A DNA stretch of 50,000 nucleotides, from positions 6,380,001 to 6,430,000 of the forward strand of contig WPIO01000006.1 in NCBI GenBank assembly GCA_009760855.2, in the 5' to 3' direction. Positions 43,770 to 50,000 of this stretch are shown here, piece after piece. Origin of the DNA: Cristatella mucedo (taxonomy: Eukaryota; Bryozoa; Phylactolaemata; Cristatellidae). Both the position numbers and the translations under genes were made by a program. The notes under the pieces are model-generated. The model searched no databases. It was given only the letters and a program-made list of their open reading frames with translations, and was not told the origin of the DNA. Position 1 is the stretch's first letter. Every line of letters begins with the position of its first letter.

Positions 43770-44690
43770 TTAACAATCATAGTGCATTAATATAGCGCCC
43801 TCAGGGAACGTAATCTCTTTCTAGGCACTCTGCATATGTTGTAAAGGAAGCATGCTCAAATAGTGGTAGCATGCACAATGTCAACAAGCAGAAACATGCA
43901 AAATGACATGCCATGTCAACGTGTAAATATGGTTCATGCCGCGATGCAGTGCCAACATTTTTAAGCACACAGATCATAATGATCCACTAAATGCTGCGAT
44001 AAACTGGTGCATTTTAGCTTCGGTTTTAACGTCACTAAGGAGTGAGTTCCCAGCTTTGGAGCACACGAAGTAAAGGTACGATCCCCGAAGGATTCATGTT
44101 GGTACGAGGGACGATCGCCAGAGTACAACAGGCTGCTTGATTGGGAGCTAGGTGCAGGTCAGCAAGACTTAGCCTCACAGGTCAAACAAGCCTAGCAGCA
44201 GATTTCACATCAATTGTATGCCTCGATTGCACTGGCCAGTTGACTAGCAAGCAGTGACTTACAGTAGTCGAGACGGGATTTCACAAATGCACGGACAAAT
44301 TTAGATGTAATATCTTGTTGCAACGTTATGTAATTGAAAGTAGGCCGACTTGACAAGAGCTGAATTGTTCTAGTGAAATGTCACTGGAACAGTATACGCC
44401 TGAATTCGTGCATATGCAACATTTGATATGTAATGCAATTGTGAGTTTTAAGCTTCTTTTTAGTCACTTGGTTTGACCACAACTAGTAAGTTGGTTGTAA
44501 CGTCATTCAATTTGAGAAAGTGCTGCCATTCATGTGTGGATGTCAGCAAAACACTCACCAAGAGTTAAGAGAACTTGAAGTGATGGAGGGCTCAAAGCAA
44601 AGGCATGAGTATCATCTGCACAGAAACAGAACACAGCACCATGCGATATTTAAGGAATGAGCCTTCCATTCTTACTGGTTATCAAAGACT
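43770..44690 (-). mobile_element. LINE-A fragment, YADD region to tail
   Basis: Tail GCGCCCTCAGGGAACGTAAT and TTTCTAGGCACTCTGCAT at the left, 3' UTR, degraded ORF2 end, then in minus sense a preserved FCADDTHAF near 44600-44630. The copy is truncated upstream of the YADD box. Confidence 0.8.
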
Positions 44691-44896
44691 ACCAGAGAAT
44701 AGTCACATTGGGTGTGCACCACATAGGGTTAACTGAACGGTTGGTGCCAGGCTAACAACCTAGGGATTGATATAAAAATCTGGGAAAACTCCTATGGGTA
44801 CAGTAAGTCGACCTTATTTTCCAATTCATTAGATAGTGCTAAAAAAATAGGTGTGGCTTAACTGTAATCTGTGAGCCACGATGGCTCAAACGGTGG

Positions 44897-45040
44897 TGAG
44901 CCGAGATGGCACACTAGGTAAAGCGGTTGCTTTTCACGACCTCGTCGAGGTAATGGGTTCGAATCCTGCAGTGGGTGATTCATAATCGCTGCTGCAAGCA
45001 GTGGTCTTCTGTCGCTCCATCAGCTAGTATTTTTTAATCT
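44897..45040 (+). mobile_element. SINE-1 copy, internally deleted
   Basis: Head GTGAGCCGAGATGGCACACT and B box GGTTCGAATCC are kept; part of the body between the GCAAGCAGTGG and TCTTCTGTCGCT blocks is missing. Confidence 0.85.
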
Positions 45041-46667
45041 AATTGCTTGGGATGTACATAAGTATTAATTTACTGCCCAAGTTATCATTTGTATCATATA
45101 TCGTTAAGTACTTGAGAGGATCACGGGGTCCAAATGCAAAATGATTCATGCTACTCATGAGACTTAACATGGGGCTGATCACTGTTTGACCACATCATAT
45201 GCTGTTGCAATGGCTCGTACATAGACAGCATCGACTGTACATGGTATTTTGGTTAATTATCACTTGCATTGCTAACAAGCAATACTGAATTACTGCCCAA
45301 GACCTTAGTCTTTATACTGCACACTACATCAACCTTAAGCTTATGCTATTGGGTGCTACTTTAGCACTACAAACAAATGTATAGGAGTGACAGCATTACT
45401 TGATTATTGTATATGGTTGATGAATCAGATTGATTGCAAGTAGAAAAATATCCTCGAGAGGATCAAAGGTGGAGCCCTGGCATAAGAATGCAGCCGATCA
45501 AAAACAAGGAATTCTCAGCTAGAATCAGCTGGTTTTATTTACAATCGTGATACAAGTACAAGATCACTGCAGAGCAAAACAGCATCGCATTTTTCCGACT
45601 AACGCGAAGCTACCGATGGTTGCTGTATAGATCCTTCACAAGGTACCATAAGCTTTACAACTCTACAATTACAAAAAATGTGCCGATACAAAAACTAAAG
45701 ACCATGTTTGCATGAAACAATAAAATTTGGTCTGTTATCTATTGCCAAATAAAACTGCAAGCAGATGATGGATTTGCCATAAAGGGTACACAGGCTACTC
45801 AAGAATGGTTGAAGAGGCTATTAGTACTTCCAAATAATAATGCATGCAAACACTCATGCGCACAAACATTCATGGATCTATGTTGACACAAACGATGGAG
45901 AGTAAAGCAGGTTGCAGGATAATCTGAAATGGGCTTATCGATATATTTAGTGCCCTGAATGCAACCTGATGTCACCTTACTAATTGATACATTGCAGCTC
46001 CTTTTTTTTAGGCTGATGAGAACACTTTCAAGAGCACATTTGTTCTCGCTTGAGCGAACTCGGAGCATGTACTTGGTTTCACTAACACAAAGCTAAGCAC
46101 CAACACTAAGTTTTCACTAACACAAAGCTTTACTAAATATATAGCCTAACTTTCTGATTCCTGCCAGCAATAGACGATCACATAAGTTCGGTCTACCTAA
46201 AAAAACATTACAAAAGGCATCATTTCAGTCTTACCTCAAGGAAAAACATGGGGCAGCCGAGGAGGGACTTCACACAAATGAGCCCTACAGTTGCTGTCGT
46301 ACAACAGAATAGAAATCAGTGCTTTTATGTATGTTACACTTTTATGCTAACATCTGCAATAACTATGCATATATGATCGGGCTCGTGGAATTTGAACGAA
46401 TTATGGAGGTACCCTATTCTTTCGTACATTACTAAGTTCTCTTGCTCTTTGCTAGTGTCCAGCTATAACTAGAAAGCGTTCTGAGTTGCTCGGTTGACAA
46501 TCTCATACCTAATGCTAACCCATGGAACCATCAAATTTTGATGTGCAAGCAAACATCTGTGGGAATCATAGTTATTGAGAACTTACGTAACATTTTGGCA
46601 ATTTTGCTTGTTGGCACAAGCTATGTACTCACACAAACGGGTTCCACAGGTGCATAACATTGGTGGT
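45041..46667. other. Intergenic, weak exon candidates only
   Basis: Apart from the two weak minus-strand exons near 46 kb there is nothing recognisable. AATAAA motifs occur on both strands (plus at 45719-45730, minus near 45540). Confidence 0.4.
45976..46293 (-). CDS. Two weak candidate exons in phase
   Basis: Exon at 46293-46235 (acceptor gacag, perfect donor gtaaga) encodes TVGLICVKSLLGCPMFFLE, an apolar segment. Exon at 46071-45976 (weak acceptor ccaag, donor gtgaca) continues in phase with MLRVRSSENKCALESVL, then ISLKKR. The phase agrees, but the pieces are short and no family is recognised. Confidence 0.15.
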
Positions 46668-47290
46668 TTTAATAATAATACATTTGCATAGCACACTCAG
46701 AGAACTGAATCTCGTTCTAGGCTTTTAAGATGCTGTATAAAGAGCATTACCAAATGATTGGTGGCAACATTCGCAACCAGCGGCATGGTGTAAGTAGGCA
46801 TGTGCACACGACGGAAGAATGCAAATACCCACTAAATGCCGTAATAAACCGGTGTAGTTGCAGCTCCTTTTTAAATTTCATGTCAGGGGGCGTTGTGATG
46901 GAAGTGAGTTACAGGCTTTGGGAGTATACGAACTAAAGGCACGGTCTTTGAAGATTTTGAGGTTCGTATGAAGTATGGCTAAACGATTCTCGTCAGCTGG
47001 TCGAATGCTGATGGACCTGGTGCGAAAGAATGAAACCGAATGAAAGCCAAGAGTGGTTCTGATTGCCACTTCTGATATAGCTGATGATAGCCTGAAGCGA
47101 AGGGACCTACAAGTACGTGTCAGACCCTTCGAGTCGATATGCTGCTTGATTGGAAGCCAGTGCAGGCCGGCTAGAGGTGATGTGATGTGGCAACTGCGAC
47201 GCTACTCACGACAGACGAGCCTAGATGCGTAATTTTGCACCGATTGTAAGAGCACACGCACGGTAGACCGGCAAGATTTGGTCTTAGAAC
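46668..47290 (-). mobile_element. LINE-A 3' fragment
   Basis: Left end has AATAATAATAC and the tail ACTCAGAGAACTGAATCTCG. The minus strand reads IFKDRAFSSYTPKACNSLP (47.0 kb). It includes 3' UTR blocks shared with the other copies. Confidence 0.8.
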
Positions 47291-48009
47291 ACCAGCCGCA
47301 AACAAGCGTCGACAAAGTAAAACTCCGAGCACGGAAACGAGATGGCATAGCGGATTTAGCGATGCAAAGAGCCAGCTAGCTGCGAACGTGCTGCAAAATT
47401 CATTTGCAAGACAAGGAAACTATCAATACCCAAAAATTTACAAAGCATATTAGTCGCATTGCCAAACGAATCAAATAGTGCAAATAATACCTGTTGGACA
47501 AACATACTACCGAGCGACACAAGCTTGAACGCAGCCGGCCCTGGTTTGTCCATTGTTCTGGCACGTGCGTACGGCGGCGACGCCAGAAGACGTTACCACC
47601 GTACACTTGTGCGACCTACACATGTTTTAGCTCACAACTAACAAAACCGCAATACAGCACTAACAGAGCTAACTAACCTACGTACCGCAATCAGAGAAAA
47701 CACCGTTCCGTTTTCTGAGAACTGCCCACCTAGACCGAACGCAGCGACGACAAACAACAAATGGTAGACGATGAGCGCGCCAAATTTTGTAGCGACATAA
47801 GGACACCGGATGCAAACTGCGGGGAGGAGACCATAAGTATCTTCTGTGCTGCTCGCATATACGGACGGTTCAAATTTTAATTTATAAAAAATTTTAATAA
47901 ATTAATAGTGCTGAAACGATCAGCCCAAGAAACGCATACTGAAGTCTTCTTCCAATACGAGGCTTGAGGACTATCCTCTTCTCGCCAGGGCATAGATATG
48001 TACACCCAA
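47291..48009. other. Unassigned
   Basis: Short frames on both strands; no motif or repeat family recognised. Confidence 0.5.
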
Positions 48010-48265
48010 TGTTTAATGGTACTGAAGGCACGGCCTCCAAAGGATTTGAGGCTCGTACGAGGTTTAGGTAAACTCTTCTGTTCAGAAAAGTGAGTCGTAC
48101 GATGCTTAGCCTGGTAGGAAAGTACTTCTGATAGGGAAGGGAGCCAAAGAATGAAAAGACCTAATGGTGAGTTGAGTGACATAACCTTGAAGACAAGCTG
48201 CTTGATTGAGAGCCCGTGCAGGTCGGCGATAAGTCGTGCGATGTGGCCACTGCGAAGTTCAAGAC
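48010..48265 (-). mobile_element. LINE-A ORF2 end fragment without tail
   Basis: Plus-strand blocks GGCACGGCCTCCAAAGGATT and GAGCCAAAGAATGAAAAGAC match the ORF2 end of LINE-A in minus orientation. Confidence 0.7.
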
Positions 48266-48362
48266 ATGTGTAATCTTCTCAGTTAAAGATTGTTCGGCAT
48301 TTCACTGGTGGTGCTAGGCAGACGTACCTATCGAAGAGTATGACGGTTCTATAAATCTGGAC

Positions 48363-48574
48363 GGTGAGCCGTGATGGCACACTAGGTAAGGCGGTTGCTT
48401 TCACGACCTTGGGACCGAGGTCGTGAAAGCAACCGCCTTACCTAGTGGGTTCGTATCCTATCCGTATCGTGGGTTCGATTCCTGCGGTGGGCGATTCTTT
48501 ATCGACACTGTAAGTGGTGGTGATAGCCATAAAGGCTCTTCTGTCGCTATACAAAAAGAGGCTGTGCTAGGACT
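48363..48574 (+). mobile_element. SINE-1 copy with internal fold-back
   Basis: Normal head and A box, then an inverted copy of the head segment inserted between the A box and the B box, after which the normal body and tail resume with GGTTCGATTCC. Longer than other copies by about 40 bp. Confidence 0.9.
48380..48447. repeat. Perfect 30-bp inverted repeat inside SINE-1
   Basis: Arms 48380-48409 and 48418-48447 are exact reverse complements with an 8-nt loop. The left arm is normal SINE-1 sequence from the A box onward. Confidence 0.97.
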
Positions 48575-48984
48575 TATTTTATTTTTTATTTATGGTGGAT
48601 ATTTTAACGAGCACCTGTGATGAGAGCAGCAAAAATTATGCCTAGCTGTCTGCTAGGTGATCTGGGTTCTTTCATCAACTTAAATATATTCACAAAAAAT
48701 CAGGGCCTGCATCGATGAGAATAAGACAGCCAAACTAATTGATGCATTTGGGAAATCACATCTAGAGTGTATTGCAATTCTCTAACGTCAAGACTCTACG
48801 TCTTTGTCATTGATCATACGAAATTGGTGCAACATTCGGCAGCTTGTCAAGCCTGCCGTCAATTTCCTAGCTACTGCATCTCACATTTTCGATTGAACTT
48901 CATTGTACCACTTAGAACCATTGATTAATGTAATATAATACATTTCCATCTATAACTCCAAAAAGTCACGAAAACTAAGTGATT
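48575..48984. other. Unassigned
   Basis: Sequence between the SINE-1 copy and the LINE-B end; possibly decayed LINE coding sequence, not resolvable by eye. Confidence 0.4.
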
Positions 48985-49370
48985 ATTCGGAAGGAGAGTT
49001 TTCTACAGCTCACTCAAAACTCAATCGGCTTCCGGTAAGCTTAGGGTAGGCAACAGACTTCATCTCACGCAACAAAGAGAAAGTGGGAAGCATAGCTAAG
49101 TCAGGAGAGCAGTTGTTAGTGAGTAGCGTGGAATTAGCGTCTGAGGACGGCAGGAAAAGATGTGCCACTGGCGGCAGCCGGAGAAAAAATTGTCACTGCG
49201 TGAGGGTAGTGGAAATCATTCCACAGTCTACGACCAGCTGATAAAAAGCAGCTTCTGCTGCAAACGGTCTTTAAGCTCGGAATAGAACAGCTAATTTATT
49301 GTCCATAGAGGACCTGGGGGCACGAGGAGGCTGAAGCAGGTGCAGTAGTTAAGCCATGGCGGACCTTTCG
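48985..49370 (-). mobile_element. LINE-B 3' end with ORF2 C-terminus
   Basis: The reverse complement shows the same CTTCCCACTTTCTCTTTGTT block and, upstream, degraded coding sequence for the GPRLWNSLP region (frames broken). Both the orientation and the order agree with LINE-B. Confidence 0.75.
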
Positions 49371-49384
49371 GGTCAGTGTAAGAC

Positions 49385-49505
49385 AAGTAATAATAATATT
49401 AATAATAATAGAATTGCGAAGGATAATCATAGTAGGGATAATTAGTTTCTATAGCACTACTGGAGAGCTTTTTCTCTCGCCAAGCACTTGAAAGCTGGCT
49501 GCAAG
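49385..49505 (-). mobile_element. SINE/LINE tail remnant
   Basis: AATAATAATATTAATAATAATAG followed, after a gap, by CTATAGCACTACTGGAGAGC and TCTCGCCAAGCACTTGAAAG, a diverged tail in reverse. Confidence 0.4.
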
Positions 49506-49914
49506 AAAACCAATACTACTGGATAAAATACATGCAAGGTACTAGGAAAGTGAACGCAAACAAGTAGGATACTCAGCCCAGAATGCTACAGAAAACATGA
49601 GGGCATGAAGATACGCATAGCTACTCGAAGATTAGACCTCTGGCTATTAATATGCACCAAGTCATGTATGGTACGCACGTAAAGTAACCGAAAAACGAAG
49701 TGACACGTTCACCGATATGACGAGAACGTTGACAGCAACAGACTAGTCCGTAGCTGAGACTTACAATTCGCAAGGTGAGCCCCGGTAATGCACGGTTAGT
49801 GACCCCAGCCCAAAGCAAGTTTCAAAATTTCTGTACGTACTGTACGCTGTAGGCTCGATCAACAACATATTTCAATTTAGTGTGAGAGACGGCGAGATAT
49901 AAATACAAAAATAA

Positions 49915-50000
49915 AATCGTTTTGTATAGCGCCCTGAGCTAGCATCATCTCTGTTCTAGGTGCTTCTATTACGTCACAGGGCTCGAGCCCATGACCTCGG
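49915..50000 (-). mobile_element. SINE-2 copy cut by the window end
   Basis: Tail TTGTATAGCGCCCTGAGC and B-box region CAGGGCTCGAGCCCATGAC in reverse; the head lies beyond the window. Confidence 0.75.

Overview
The window is nuclear DNA of a multicellular animal, most likely an invertebrate. The signs are spliced genes with GT-AG introns, tRNA-derived SINEs, CR1/L2-type LINE fragments, long CA, TA and GA microsatellites, and no dense ORF packing or operons. I cannot name the species. Nearly every long open frame is a by-product of microsatellites, GC-rich stretches or transposon remnants.

The one securely identified gene is coproporphyrinogen-III oxidase (CPOX), the sixth enzyme of haem synthesis, on the minus strand. 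Eleven coding exons (start codon at 37032, stop codon ending at 14440) join in phase, with GT-AG borders throughout, into a 393-residue protein. It has an Arg-rich mitochondrial leader, a short hydrophobic segment and the complete catalytic domain. An inferred 5' UTR intron (38046-37057) links the start-codon exon to a CpG-rich, promoter-like zone at about 38.05-38.76 kb. The gene fills about 23 kb, and its introns hold many transposon copies plus two open frames that look like exons of other transcripts.

Left of CPOX (0-13.1 kb) are weaker plus-strand gene fragments. One is a probable terminal exon with a polyadenylation signal at 2-136. Another is a two-exon tail at 482-687. A third is a possible gene end at about 9.0-13.1 kb, which would converge tail-to-tail with CPOX. 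None could be named. Right of 38.8 kb the sequence is almost all decayed LINE and SINE copies and low-complexity DNA.

The repeats form a system of their own. LINE-A (CR1/L2-like, ending in a conserved tail of about 45 bp and an ATT microsatellite) shares that tail with tRNA-derived SINE-2, as expected if SINE-2 uses LINE-A reverse transcriptase. LINE-B has a different 3' end, and SINE-1 is an unrelated tRNA-derived family. One LINE-A copy (41.3-43.15 kb) carries a 5' inversion whose breakpoints fit twin priming. One SINE-1 copy contains a perfect 30-bp fold-back.
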